From assembly GCF_019703515.2 (NCBI RefSeq), contig NC_059356.1, forward strand, positions 27,519,197-27,583,196: a stretch of DNA of 64,000 nucleotides. Direction: 5' to 3'. Shown piece by piece: positions 34,928-47,749 of this stretch. Made by a program: the position numbers and the translations under genes. This DNA is from Myxocyprinus asiaticus. Its lineage: Eukaryota; Chordata; Actinopteri; Cypriniformes; Catostomidae. Numbering within the stretch: the first letter of the stretch is position 1; every line of letters begins with the position of its first letter. The notes below the pieces were generated by a model, which saw only the letters and a program-made list of their open reading frames with translations, was not told the origin of the DNA and searched no databases.

Positions 34928-35488
34928 ATCTGAACAGCACTAATGAGGGAAAGAGAAACATCTGCTCAGCTCCAGCATCAGTTATAAGACTTTACACATC
35001 TACACATCAACACCCTTACTAACATTTATTCTAGTTAACTGTAACAGATTTTTTCATTACAACTGTGGAAGTTGTAGCCAAGAAAACCACCCCAAGTCAT
35101 GGGTATGTAAGTATTTTGAATTGGACTAAACTGAAAAATTAGCTGTCATCAAACAAGTGATGATCACTTGTGTGACATTATTTTTTATATTATTTATCTG
35201 TATAATTTTTTTCAACATCTGAAGTTATTTTGTTGTGAATGTCCAAATGTGGATACAGAGAGCTGAATAAAATAATCAAATTATATTTTGGTTGCATTTG
35301 AGGCCAGACATTTTTTTTTATCGATTGTGTAAAATAGGCACATAATATCGGATGTCGATCGCTGGCCCCTGAATCAAATCGTATCGCGGCAGACTTTTAA
35401 GTATCTGCAAATGTTGGATCACAGGCCAAGAGAATCGATACAAGATCGTATCATGATGAAACGTCCAATTTACACCCCTATTACATAC

Positions 35489-37035
35489 ATGGCTTTTGTA
35501 TGTAACACTTTCAAACACTTTGAAGCAAGCAAGGTGCTATGCTTTGCACATTCTGGTGCTGTTACAACACACTAGCTCCAAAGACATGTGCCCATGGGAT
35601 TCACACATGTGCACAAAAAATACATACTGCATACTGCAGAAGTAGTATGAGTAGTACAATCGTATGCCATTCTGAAAATTAGTCATAGACAAAAGTGCAT
35701 GACACATGTGAACCAATGAATGTGAAAAAAAAAACATCTGAGATCCTAGTTGTGCATCTGTTGAAAAGACTCACATTCGACCTAAGAGACCACCAACTCA
35801 AAAGCCAGATGATGCAATATAGTTACATAAAACAGTCATATAACATAAGCAAAAACTTTGCTCTGGTAAGGCTCAGGTTGACTAGTTTATGATGTTGAAG
35901 AACCTCAAGTTGTATTCAGCTCCAAAGGTTGGACAAAAAGAGTACCTACTGACAACATTTGCTCACACTTTCTCACATCAATGAAACTACACATGTTCAG
36001 ATCCTCAAAACGTGAACATCCACTGACTCCAACAGTATAGTGTCATAAAGATCTTAAAATGCAATATGCAATCTACATTATGCACACAGCATATATGTAT
36101 GTATAATGAATCAGTTCATGTTGGCAAGTACATGTACACATATATATTATTAAATTTGCATACTCTTAAGAACACTGACTATCCAGTATGTGTTATTCAA
36201 GCATGCAACAGTACCATCTGTTGAGCTGCTTGAGAAGCTGCATTACTGCAGTGAACTAGGTGGGTAAATGAGGAGCAGGATTTATTGAGGTTTAGAAAAT
36301 CTCTCTCTCTCTCCCCTCCAGCACTCTCCTCCACTCCTCCATCTCCCTGAGCGTGGCCTGCTGAATCACACCCCATAAATATTAACACTGCCAGGTGGGT
36401 CAATATCACATCCCAATCCTGTAGCCATCTCACGTCCACACTGTCTAATAACATTGATTCAACAGGCACATGAAAGAAAGAAAAATGTGCAGAGTCTCTC
36501 TTTAAAATCACCTGCCATCTCTCTTACTCTCTCCACTGACATCACAGAGACTGCAGCTGTCTCAGCTTCTAATGCATATCCGACACACTGATGAGCCAGG
36601 AGCAGAGGGGATCAGGCACAGATAAGAGAAACAGAATTTAAGACTGATGGAGAGAATGAAAAAAGGAGGATGGACAGAGGGGAAGGAGGATATAGCTGAC
36701 AACAAAAAAGACAGTCGAAGAAGCAACAGGGCAGATTGGGGAACATGCGAAGGATAAGAATGAAAGGGACACGAAAGGGCACACAGCAGGAGAAGAGAGA
36801 GAAAGTGTTGGATTGGACTCTGTCTTTGATAAGATGATAGTGCAGAGACACAACTAAGAATCTTGTTAAGAGAAAGATCAATTTCTATTTGTCTTTGCTG
36901 CATACAAAAGCCTAAATGCAGTAACTACGCCAGCACTGAAACTGAGAAAAATGGCTTCAGAGCTTTTTGATTGTCCAACTAAATGTAGACATAGTTGAGT
37001 TAAACACATCTGTCACAGCTCAAATCATAGTCTAA
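35489..37035. other. No recognised gene
   Basis: Includes a short (TC)n tract near 36299-36315 and a purine-rich stretch at 36600-36800 that creates overlapping low-complexity minus-strand frames without family resemblance. Confidence 0.5.
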
Positions 37036-37480
37036 GACAGGGGCTTTCAAACTGGGGTCTAGATCCCCAGAGAGCCGCGAGGAGATGCTAGGGGGTCCGT
37101 GAAAATTTTCAGAGAAAGAAAAGTTTATAAATGTAAAAAAGGTAAAAAAAAAAAAAAAAAACTAAATGCACAAAATTTGACAGTATTGCTATTTCAGATT
37201 AACTGAAATGTTTCTCTTCAGGTTTATACATTTAACATGACTCAAATATTGGGTAGAATAAAATACACTGTCAGCTTAATACAAAGCAGGCTAAATATTT
37301 TCTATATAATATTTTATTCATTTCTTTTGGCTTTAGTGCACTAGCCATATAAAAGCCAATTATTTAAATTGTCTTTATAATATCACACTTACACAGGTTA
37401 AACTGGTCTTTAAACTTAAAAATATATAGCAACCTTTTTAAGAGGGGGGACCCTCACAAGAAATAAAAAAACTTTATGGA
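37036..37480. mobile_element. hAT-like element, left-end fragment
   Basis: Starts AGGGGCTTTCAAACTGGGGT with GAGAGCCGCGAGGAGATGC, the opening of a common fish hAT-like repeat, and reaches GGGGGGACCCTCACAAG near 37445. The expected right terminus is absent where the Tc1 copy begins. Confidence 0.5.
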
Positions 37481-37482
37481 TA

Positions 37483-38967
37483 TAAACTCAGCAAAAAAAG
37501 AAACACCTCTTTTTTTACGACACTGTATTTTATTTTGTAAAAATCCAAATAACTTTACAGATCTTTTGTAAAGGGTTTAAACAATGTTTTCCATGCTTGT
37601 TCAGTGAACCATAAACAATTAATGAACATGCACCTGTGGAACGGTCGTTAAGACACTAACAGCTTACAGACGGTAGGCAATTAAGGTCACAGTTATAAAA
37701 ATTAGGACACTAAAGAGACCTTTCTACTGACTCTGAAAAACACCAAAAGAAAGATGCCCAGGAGCCCTGCTCATCTGCGTGAACATGCCATAGGCATGCT
37801 GCATGGAGGCATGTGGTCAGGTGGTCAGATGTGGCCAGGACAATAAATTGCAATGTCTGTACTGTGAGACCCTTAAGACAGCACTACAGGGAGACAGGAA
37901 GGACAGCTGATCGTCCTCTCAGTGGCAGACCACGTGTAACAACACCTGCACAGGATCGGTACATCCGAATATCACACCTGCGGGACAGGTACAGGATGGC
38001 AACAACAACTGCCCGAGTTACACAAGGAATGCACTATCCCTCCATCAGTGCTCAGACTGTCCGCAATAGGCTGAGGGAGGCTGGACTGAGGGCTTGTAGG
38101 CCTGTTGTAAGGAAGGTCCTTACCAGACATCACCGGCAACAACATCGCCCATGGGCACAAACCCACCTTCACTGGACCAGACAGGACTGGCAAAAAGTGC
38201 TCTTCACTGACGAGTCACGGTTTTGTCTCACCAGGGGTGATGGTCGGACTTGTGTTTATCGTCAAAGGAATGAGCGTTACACCGAGGCCTGTACTCTGGA
38301 GCGGGATCGATTTGGAGGTTGAGGGTCCGTCATGGTCTGGTGTGTCACAGCATCATCGGAGTGAGCTTGTTGTCATTGCAGGCAATCTCAACGCTGTGCA
38401 TTACAGGGAAGACATCTTCCTCCCTCATGTGGTACCCTTCCTGCAGGCTCATCCTGACATGACCCTCCAGCATGACAATGCCACCAGCCATACTGCTCAT
38501 TCTGTGCGTGATTTCCTACAAGACAGGAATGTCAGTGGTCTGCCATAGCCAGCGAAGAGCCTGGATCTCAATCCCATTGAGCACGTCTGGGATCTGTTGG
38601 ATCGGAGGGTGAGGGCTAGGGCCATTCCCCCCAGAAATATCCAGGAACTTGCAAGTGCCTTGGTGGAAGACTGGGGTAACATCTCACAGCAAGAACTGGC
38701 AAATCTGGTGCAGTCCATGAGGATTAGATGCACTGCAGTACTTAATTCAGCTGGTGGCCACACCAGATACTGACTGTTACTTTTGACCCCACTTTTGTTC
38801 AGGGACACATTATTCCATTTCTGTTAGTCACATGTCTGTGAAACTTGTTCAGTTTATGTCTTAGTTGTTGAATCTTTTTATGTTCATACAAATATTTACA
38901 CATGTTAAGTTTGCTGAAAATAAAAGCAGTTGAAAGTGAGAGGACGTTTCTTTTTTTGCTGAGTTTA
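37483..38967 (+). mobile_element. Tc1-family transposon, near full length
   Basis: Inverted ends: TAAACTCAGCAAAAAAAGAA at the left and TTCTTTTTTTGCTGAGTTTA at the right, with TA at both outer ends. The transposase occupies 37754-38773. A 3' fragment of the same family lies at 42506-42797. Confidence 0.93.
37754..38773 (+). pseudogene. Tc1 transposase with few lesions
   Basis: A DD34E transposase close to full length (about 340 codons). The start MPRSPAHLREHAIGML at 37754 precedes a frame disruption near 37810. Conserved parts then read RETGRTADRPLSGRPRVT (helix-turn-helix linker), FTDESRFCLTRGDGR with Asp 1 near 38205, HPDMTLQHDNATSHTA with Asp 2 near 38451-38498, and LDLNPIEHVWDLLDRRV with the Glu near 38565-38610. 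Lesions: the frame change near 37810, a small deletion near 38341 (TGGTCTGGTGTGTC) shifting frame, and TAG at 38546 in place of a Trp codon. All three catalytic residues survive, which makes this the least decayed transposase here. Confidence 0.93.
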
Positions 38968-40498
38968 TTATGCATCAACTAGCCCTTGTGCTGACGGGTA
39001 CATAAGACTGAATGATAACAAAGTGTCGATTGTCATATAATCATTGGATTGATGTATAATACACACACAGTCTAGACAAATGGGAAGTTGATTAGAATTC
39101 TAAGAAAGTACAATGCTGCTGATGCTGACTCAGGGTCTGAGTAATGCTGCTGGTCTCTGTGTTTGATTAATAGCTACAGCTAAAAAGCTTTTTATCTTGG
39201 GAATACATACAGGAGCCATATACGCACATGCACATTCCACTAAAGAAAGACTTGTTACCACGCCTACCAGCCTCTGACCCGCAACTCTAACACACTCTGA
39301 ACTGAATATGAATGCTGGTGAATAACGGCAATGAACGTCCTTTCACACTAAGTACATAGTACACAGTAAAACATGTAATGTAAAAAACGTTTTCCAGACA
39401 AAGAAATCACTTCCAGGAATGCTTTGAATGGGTAAAAACTCTTGAATTGACTGAAGAATGGGTAAAATCGACACTGCAAATATGCTTAAACTCCAAGTTT
39501 GTGTTTGCCAGAAAACAGCAATTTTGAAAAGTCAGATTTTTAAATTGGATTCGAGACTAAACTCTGGCTGTTCATTCCAGAATACTAAACTTTTTTTTAT
39601 CCAAGCCATATGCTTTGAGTTGAAAAAATGAAACTCATATTGTAAGTGACTGAAACAGGCTCTCCCTAGACAAGGGAATTACCTGTTTGTGACTCATTCT
39701 AGTAACATGCTGTGGAAAAGGAAATGGTACCCCAGAGCACGATCACTGTGATGTGATGCTGCCATCACTATTCTGGAAAATATAGATGGTGCTACCTGTG
39801 TTTTGGGCTTCGCTTGCAGGTAGAAGATCTCAACTTTGGTCTCATCAGACTACAATTTTCCTTCAATGGTTTTCAGGTCATGAAATGGCTTCTAGCGAAC
39901 TTCAGGCATAACTTATGTTGATTGGTTTCCTTCAAGCCACACTCCCAATGCGGCTGAATCTGTAAAGTGTTAAAGAGATTGGCTATGTCTGGACAGTTCC
40001 TCCTGTTTCAGTCAAAGCACTCTGCAACTCTGTCAGTGTTCTAGTTTTCCTCTTGGTCACTTCTCTGACCTTTTGGCCAAGTTGCTTTGGTACAGTGGAC
40101 TATATGAGTGTCTAGGTATTACCATGTGTCATTTTGTTACAATAGACTTCACTGTTCTTCTAAAGGTTCAAAGATCTTCATGATTATAAGACTGATGTGA
40201 TCTGATGTTTTAGTTTTTATATCTTACAACATATATTTATTGTACAAGCAAGCAAATTAGAAAAAGTGTTTTAGTCAAAACTTATGAAATGCTATAATAT
40301 TGTAAAGTTGTGAACCAAGTGAGTACTTACTCAGCAATAGGCCAATCCATGTGTGTATATCTGATTGAATTTTTACGCTATTCAACAGTTTCATACCTCA
40401 AGAGACAGAGATTATGTTCTCTGAGAAAGGAGGTTAGCCAACACTGTTAGCCACAAACCTGTACAGTTATTCTCACATTATCTATTTCTCAGTGTGTA
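38968..40498. other. Mostly unassigned; possible old Tc1-like remnant on minus strand
   Basis: 38968-39650 shows nothing. On the minus strand around 39720-39850 the translation gives ETKVEIFYLQAKPKTQ, which may be a very old Tc1-type DETK segment; no termini were found. Otherwise plain sequence. Confidence 0.3.
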
Positions 40499-40506
40499 CT
40501 CCTAAC

Positions 40507-41339
40507 CATGGTTGGGAGGGTTACTTTTGAAATGTATTCCATTACAGATTACAGAATATATGCTGTAAAATGTGATTTGTAACGTATTCCGTTAGATTAC
40601 TCAAGGTCAGTAACGTATTCTAAATACTTTGGATTACTTCTTCAGCACTGGTAGATTTTTTTCACTTGTTTTGACTATAAAAACTCTGCCAGTACAATAG
40701 GACAAAATACATGTTAAAAATACATTCTCTGAAAAAACAAAATGTCTTATGCAGTGTTGTTTCTAAAACAAGATAAATCAAACTGATCTTATTTTAAGGA
40801 TTTTTAGATATTTTTACAGGAAAACAATACAAAAATTATTATCAAGAATATGATTTTCACCCCAATATCAAAGGTCTTACTAGAAAAAAATTAATTATGA
40901 TCCAACGTGAATTTTCTTGATAAGAAATATGATCGTGTTTGGTAACCTGCATGTAAAATGGCTAGAAATAGTATTTTAGCTTAGTGTAAAGCTGACAATT
41001 TACACAAGGTTTATTTCTATTTCTTCTGCTCCAAACTTACTTCAAACGTACTTCACTGTCTGCTTGTATGAATGTAACACATCATAAGAAAGTGTTTCAC
41101 AGCTGTTCAAATGCACTTTGGATCGCGTTATTTATATGTAGTTTTCCATCTGAAAGGACTAAATATCAAATTACAATAAAATGCAAAGTAATCTCTTCAG
41201 CAATCAAAATACTTTTTGAATGTAACTGTATTCTAATTACCAATGATTTAAATTGTAACTGTAGTGGAATACAGTTACTTATATTTTGTATTTTAAATAC
41301 GTAATCCCGTTACATGTATTCCGTTACTCCCCAACCCTG
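40507..41339. mobile_element. hAT-type non-autonomous element with perfect TSD
   Basis: The ends CATGGTTGGGAGGGTTAC and the inverse of CAGGGTTGGGGAGTAACGG are flanked by CTCCTAAC at 40499-40506 and 41340-41347, a perfect 8-bp TSD. Subterminal GTATTCC(A/G)TTA motifs repeat at both ends (about 40537, 40586, 40613 and 41250-41328). 833 bp, no transposase. Confidence 0.9.
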
Positions 41340-41606
41340 CTCCTAACTTCAGTCCCCGATTTGCTCCTATATGTCCCTTCCTCTATTTGTTCTCTGTGTC
41401 TGTGTGAAGTATGTCATAAATAAAATAGAACTTTTTCCAGTTATGAAATTTCAGGGTAGTATGCGTTTGTCCTACTCAAATAATGTACAATATTCTTCTG
41501 ACACCTTGTGGTGAAGATTGGAACTGGCACTTTTCACGTAATTTTGGCAAGTTTTCTTAAGAAATGTTATAAATATAAAGTAAATACTGTTAAATAAATA
41601 AGGCTA

Positions 41607-41610
<4 letters not shown>

Positions 41611-41666
<56 letters not shown>
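41611..41666. repeat. (TA)n microsatellite
   Basis: About 27 TA units immediately left of the Tc1-like element at 41676. Confidence 0.95.
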
Positions 41667-41671
<5 letters not shown>

Positions 41672-41675
41672 CATA

Positions 41676-42505
<830 letters not shown>

Positions 42506-42797
42506 AAGTGCCTTGGTGGAAGAGTGGGGTAACATCTCACAGCAAGAACTGGCAAATCTGGTGCAGTCCATGAGGATTAGATGCACTGCAGTACTTAATG
42601 CAGCTGGTGGCCACACCAGATACTGACTGTTACTTTTGATTTTGACCCCACTTTGTTCAGGGACACATTATTCAATTTCTGTTAGTCTGTGAAACTTGTT
42701 CAGTTTATGTCTTAGTTGTTTGAATCTTTTTATGTTCATACTAATTTACACATGTTAAGTGCTGAAAATAAAAGCAGTTGAAAGTGAGAGGATGTTT
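42506..42797 (+). mobile_element. Tc1 3' fragment, same family as 37483-38967
   Basis: Matches 38653-38955 closely, from GTGCCTTGGTGGAAGA through the end of the transposase and 3' UTR, with small deletions. It stops before the terminal inverted repeat. Both copies share TGAGGATTAGATGCACTGC, suggesting one subfamily. Confidence 0.88.
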
Positions 42798-42879
42798 AAT
42801 TTATAAATATATACTGTATATATATATAATTTAAATTAGATATATACATATTATTATTATTAGATTATATATAATATGT

Positions 42880-42884
<5 letters not shown>

Positions 42885-42946
<62 letters not shown>
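42885..42946. repeat. (AT)n microsatellite
   Basis: About 30 AT units within AT-rich flanks. Confidence 0.95.
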
Positions 42947-42950
<4 letters not shown>

Positions 42951-43068
42951 AATATTTATTATTATACATATACATTATAACATTAGATTTATAACTTATA
43001 TACAGTATATTCAAAATCATTCTAGTTATGTATTGACATTAATCTCCTTTTTGTATTCCAGATGTATT

Positions 43069-43095
43069 TTATTATTATTATTATTATTATTATTT
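43069..43095. repeat. (TTA)n microsatellite
   Basis: About eight TTA units. Confidence 0.9.
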
Positions 43096-43099
43096 AATT

Positions 43100-43720
43100 T
43101 ACATCACAAAATTGCGAAAATAATGCGAAGTTCCTCAGTACCAAATTCGACGCGTGTGACTTTGTCCTAACACCTGTGTTTATCACTCGCAGTAGATGGA
43201 AATCCAGTAGAGAAAAAAAATAATTACATGGGGGAGCAAAGAACATGCTTTAAAAACGTAGGTAGTCAAAAGAGGTCATAACACCGAATGAACTGATTAA
43301 TCAACGCTGTACAGCTACGTCATGAAGTTTGATCAAGGCGGCGGATGAATATGATGTTGTGTTGGCAGTCTGCTCTAATTCCTGCTCTCCTGCTTGATTT
43401 GCTGATCAAGCCCCATGGTTAAAACACCGCTGTCACAGAATTACATGTATTACACTACACAAAATGCGCTACATGATGCAGCTGATGTGAGCAGTTCGTA
43501 CGAAATATGCATTTCCTGCGATGAAGAGCCTACACGCTAAGTTTCACTCTAGGTGTCTAGATATGAAGTAAATCAAATCAAATCAAAAAAAAATTATAAT
43601 ACGCTATAAATATGACTAATTCATTATAACTGTTTCTACAAAAAGTATTTTCCCGCTCATATAAATTAAAAGGCCATAATTTGTTTGCAGGATGGGAACT
43701 ATTTATTTTTGGAAATCTCT
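43100..43720 (+). promoter_or_regulatory. Candidate sgsm3 promoter region
   Basis: The segment before the proposed first exon gains CpGs (ACGCGTG, GCGGCGGATG, TACGTC) against an AT-rich background and lacks recognised transposons. CTACGTCATG at 43314 is close to a CRE half-site. No TATA box is obvious. The assignment depends on exon 1 being correct. Confidence 0.3.
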
Positions 43721-43906
43721 TTCGGCGGAAGGATATTGCTGCTCTGGTGCGCGCCACGAACAGGTGTATGACGCAAAACAGTCGGTCGACGCAGTTGACC
43801 GTTGACAATCAGAAAACAGGAGGAGCGTTTACGCATATCACAGACTTAAAACATATCCACAATACAAATGCGCAGCGCTTCTGAAAGAGATTCAACATGA
43901 CATAAG
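43721..43906 (+). other. Candidate sgsm3 non-coding exon 1
   Basis: A CpG-containing stretch (GGCGGAAGGATATTGCTG, GGTGCGCGCCACG, TGCGCAGCGCTTCTG) ends at CATAAG|GTAAGACG, a near-consensus splice donor at 43907. It is the only such segment upstream of the coding exon on the + strand that stands out. Its start is arbitrary, and the link to exon 2 at 59479 is inference, not seen. Confidence 0.38.
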
Positions 43907-45785
43907 GTAAGACGAGATGGTGACATTTGTTGTTTCGCTAGCTCGTTGGCTAATCATTGATTAAATGATTCTTGAACGGCTGCAACTGTTGTTGTGTAAA
44001 CCAGTCTCTTTTATGTTTTAGTCCTTTTCTGCTGTATTATTTAGTAACATCTGCTACGAAAGCAGCACATAACTGTTCTCTCAGCCGTAGTTAGCACATA
44101 TTGAGAGCATCGTGTATTTATGTAAATACATTAGCACTTTTGCTATAATTTGTCCTGTATAGGCAATTATACTTTCCTCACGTAAAACAAGATAATATTC
44201 ATTTACAAACATTAAAATATATTGTTTCAAGGTGTACAACTTATTCTTCGAAGTTTGCTTGACGGGCAACATCTTGTCACACTGTGTACTTCATGAAAAC
44301 TCTTCCCCGGTACGTGTAGATACGTCAGTAGCTCTTCTAATGTCAAATTGGTGATTGACCTTCGTGTGTTTTGGCAGGTTCGGTAACGCTAAACAGTTAT
44401 TGTTACCAGTCCGTTATTCTGATTCACTGAGATGTAGCCTTCGGATCGCTAGTTCGTACTGAAACTTATTTCAGACGACATATGGTGAATGAGCCGCGTC
44501 CTATCACTGATCATTTTGATCTCTCTCTCCCTCTCTCCCTCCCTTCCTCCAATTAAGTATCTGGCCACGTTGGGCTGATGTATAAAGGTTTTAATTGGTC
44601 TCATCTGTTTTTGAATGGGTTTTGTTGCACGTGCTGGTGTTTTACACCACCTTTGTGTATTACACACGCCTTTTGCCCACACTAGTTTGTTTAGTCAAAA
44701 TCTGGACGCAGTGTTCACTTCTCTTATTGTGCAGTCAAGATGGATGGAGTTAGCATTGATTCATATATTTAGATGATACTAACTTTCAAACATTGTCACA
44801 AATTTAATTCAATTCTATGAAGCTGTGCGTCATCATAATGTTTACCCTTCATTGATATGTAATACAATTAGCTCTATGCATTCGTTGGCCCAGAGTTGGA
44901 CAGCATTGAATGGCATTCGTTTCGCTCTATAGGATTTAAATTAGTTTTTCTCAAGGCCCTTCCTGGGAGAGAAGATTTGAAATGTTGCTTTAAACCAGGA
45001 ATATGCATGCATTGTATTAAAACTCATGTATTGCACAAAAACTTTGGTGGATTACTGAATGTCTACTTGAATTTTTTTAATGTATTTTTTAAACCGACAC
45101 TTCCTTGAAATGCGTATACTGTGGCTGTAAGGCTTGGCTTTGTTTGTCTAACATGTCTCACACCCTCCTTAATAAGAACAAGGGGCAGGTCAACAGATCC
45201 TGTAAAGAGCACCAGCTTATGAGACCCTGGACAAGCCAGTGCTTCTAATGCTCACACAGCTGGTGGGCTGCACTGCTGGCCTCAGAGTGCAATCTGGAGT
45301 AAAGGGTATTCATGTACAGCTCAGCTGTGACAGTAATACAAAAGCCGGTACTGTAAAATACTCTTTAAAGAGCACAGCCACCTTATACTGAAGGATCCCC
45401 CTTGCTTTTATCAACCCCACCTCCATCTTTCCTTTTTCCAGCTTTTTCTAGTCACAACACACAGTGAGTCATGTAGTATTCTGGCCCCATCCCTCCCCGG
45501 TTCCCCATGTTCTCCCTGTCCTGCTGTCGTCAGAGAGCTGCCACATGCCTCTCCACTCAGCTCTCGGCCTGAATGTCCTTCGGTAGGCAGTTGTCTCTCA
45601 ATTACAATTGCACACACACACACACAAACATACTTTTGTGTACACAGACGCACAAGAATTTCAGTTATTTTTAATGTGCACCAAGTAATTTTTGTTAATG
45701 TTGTGCTGGCTTATACAGCAGACATCTGTATAAGCCAGCCTAACGGCGTGGGTGCAGCGTCAAGCAAAAGTTTTCAGCTAACAAT
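43907..45785. other. Presumed sgsm3 intron 1, first part; no element recognised
   Basis: Mostly single-copy-looking sequence. Apart from a short CA run near 45611 and the hairpin at 45705-45739, nothing was assigned. Confidence 0.4.
45705..45739. repeat. Perfect 14-bp hairpin
   Basis: GCTGGCTTATACAG at 45705-45718 and CTGTATAAGCCAGC at 45726-45739 are exact inverse copies around a 7-base loop. No flanking TSD or longer pairing was found. Confidence 0.8.
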
Positions 45786-46055
45786 TAGAGGATGACCTAA
45801 TGGATTTTGCTGATACAGATAACTAAGATGATGGGAAATGCTGATACCCGATTAATCGGCCGATAGTTTTGTAAATCGATTTATAGGATGTTTAAAAAAA
45901 ATGTCCTTACTATGCCTGTTACAGATATAGAGGCTACAAGGGTCTAAAATAAATCAAATCTAGGGCTGCACGATTATGACAAAAATCATTATTGTCGATC
46001 ATTTCCCTTGATATTGTGTCACGGTTATTTATTCATTAATTAATAGAATTTCCAG

Positions 46056-46534
46056 TAGTGATGCACTGATGCCACTTTTTCTCTTCCAATCCGATTCCGA
46101 TATCGGAAATCTCAGTATTGGCCAATTCCGAAACCAGTGTTGTTTTTTTGCATAATCAGTTTAGAATGTCTTTATTGTGTGGAACTAATTTGGTGTGCTC
46201 TTTAATATGTAAAGAAACACAAACCTCTAACTACACATTTCAAAATGTACAGCTTATTGAGAAACAATTTATTGTTAACTAGTATACTGGATAATGTAGC
46301 AGCAAAATTAACAGTCATTCCAGTCTTCAGTAGAAAAGAAACCAGTGTTTTGTTTTTTGCCTTTTTTTTTTTTTTATGTTTCAACTTGCATCTGGACTTT
46401 AAAGGATTCAGATCTCTTTTTTTGTTCAATTTAGTTGTAAGACATCAGTCCACTTTTCATTCACACAATTATTGTTTTGGAACCCATTCAACTTAAATAT
46501 TGTTATAAACTGTAAAAAAAATACTAATGATGGC

Positions 46535-46568
<34 letters not shown>

Positions 46569-47191
46569 TTGTTTATTATTATTTAAATAATTATTTAATT
46601 TTAAATACAACAGTAATATATTTAAATCGTGCACTTTTTAAACCCTCACGCTTTTATTTTGACATTCTAAACTCTCCAGGAAGTCCTGTATGTGTCTGTT
46701 TGTTAGCAAATTCACAGTAGTTTAATTCGTTTCTTATCCAAATTCTGGTAAAACGCACCTCCGGTGCCGTTCTAAATGTATATTATAAGTGAACCGAACT
46801 ATTGAGCATCAACATCTGAGATGTTGTTCGCGAGTAGCACTCAAATATTGCGCACTGCGTGAAGGCTAGTGAAGGCACAAGTGAATCACCCAGTATGTGC
46901 GTGCATATTATATTACTATAAAATATAAAATACTATTTACTTATTAAACTGCCTATTGTGATTCACAGAGCTATCGCACATCTTCAAGTGGCTTTGAAAA
47001 AAATGCATGAGTCATATGAACTACTTTATTGGTGTTTTTATGGTTCTTTTATGTCATTTTTGGAGCTTGACAGTAACGAACATGACTAACACACAGTATC
47101 GGATTTGGATCGGCCTTGTTGGACCGATACCCGATCCATTTAAAAATGTCAGTATCGATACCGATCCAGGTATCGGATCGGTGCATCCCTA
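46056..47191. mobile_element. Innermost hAT element, TAGGGATGCACCGAT family
   Basis: The left end TAGTGATGCACTGAT and the inverse of TAGGGATGCACCGAT, with a perfect 8-bp TSD ATTTCCAG at 46048-46055 and 47192-47199. Subterminal ATCGGATCGG / CCGATACCCGATCC words occur at both ends. 1136 bp, no transposase. An (AAT)n tract is at 46537-46568. Confidence 0.93.
46537..46568. repeat. (AAT)n microsatellite
   Basis: About ten AAT units inside the innermost hAT element. Confidence 0.9.
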
Positions 47192-47749
47192 ATTTCCAGA
47201 ATATATTACTCATTTTGTGTGGGTCAAATGCAAACCATAGTCTTTATTTACGCTACACTTCCAAAACAAATTACTTCATTGAAGTTATATTGTTAAATTA
47301 CAAAAGATTGTTCTAGTTTTGTCGCACACATCTCTGATAAGCACATGTACTCAGTGGGTATGTCTGTGATTGGTTACAATGCTCAACCACTGAAAAATAT
47401 TTAAATGGAAATTTTGATGCTACGGGAGTAGATCTAAATGGAATGCTGTTATTGACACTTTTCACGATTAGTTAATTGCAGCAGCCGTAATTGTAATTGC
47501 GTTTATTTTTCAGATTAATTGTGCAGCCCTAATAAAATCCCAGATGTAGTTTATTGTTCAACCAAAATCCCAATAATAACCAGAAAAACAAAATGTAGAT
47601 TTGGTGCATAATGTGAGACTTTAACAATAAACAAGCATGAAACACTGGAGACTCTTTTATTTTGAAATGACAGAGATAATAGCTCTGTTAAAATGCTTTA
47701 TAATTATTTACCAAATTATATATTTTAATATCATATATATTTTCCTAGT

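Larger units (their letters stand above)
33585..35480. mobile_element. hAT element with perfect 8-bp TSD
   Basis: The ends TAGAGGTGTAACGATC and the inverse of TAGGGGTGTAAATTGG are flanked by TTACATAC at 33577-33584 and 35481-35488. The 8-bp TSD and TAG(G/A)G termini are hAT features. The inside has ATCGAT-rich subterminal sequence at both ends and no transposase of its own. A second hAT element is inserted at 34078-34927. Confidence 0.9.
45961..47531. mobile_element. hAT element, TAGGGCTGCACGATTA family
   Basis: The left end TAGGGCTGCACGATTA and the right end TTAATTGTGCAGCCCTA are inverse. It is flanked by ATCAAATC (45953-45960) and ATAAAATC (47532-47539), an 8-bp TSD with one mismatch. Its interior is almost wholly the next nested element. 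A related element sits at 62095-63388. Confidence 0.88.
45786..47745. mobile_element. hAT-like family A copy split by nested hAT elements
   Basis: The left part (45786-45960) starts TAGAGGATGACCTAATGG and parallels 30891-31035. The sequence resumes at 47532 (AAAATCCCAGATGTAGTTTA), paralleling 31036-31180. The fuller copy is uninterrupted at that point, giving an empty-site comparison. The right terminus is missing. Confidence 0.8.

Noticed and set aside
36562..36903. Overlapping minus-strand frames of 113, 89 and 71 codons
   Set aside because: They arise from one purine-rich stretch and read as Ser/Leu/Phe-rich low complexity in several frames, with no conserved motif.
39720..40330. Possible second Tc1-like element on the minus strand
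   Set aside because: Only a short DETK-like reading; no TIRs or further transposase motifs. Kept as a remark, not as an element.
44896..45108. 70-codon frame near the candidate first exon
   Set aside because: No acceptor/donor pairing and no similarity to SGSM3 or another protein.
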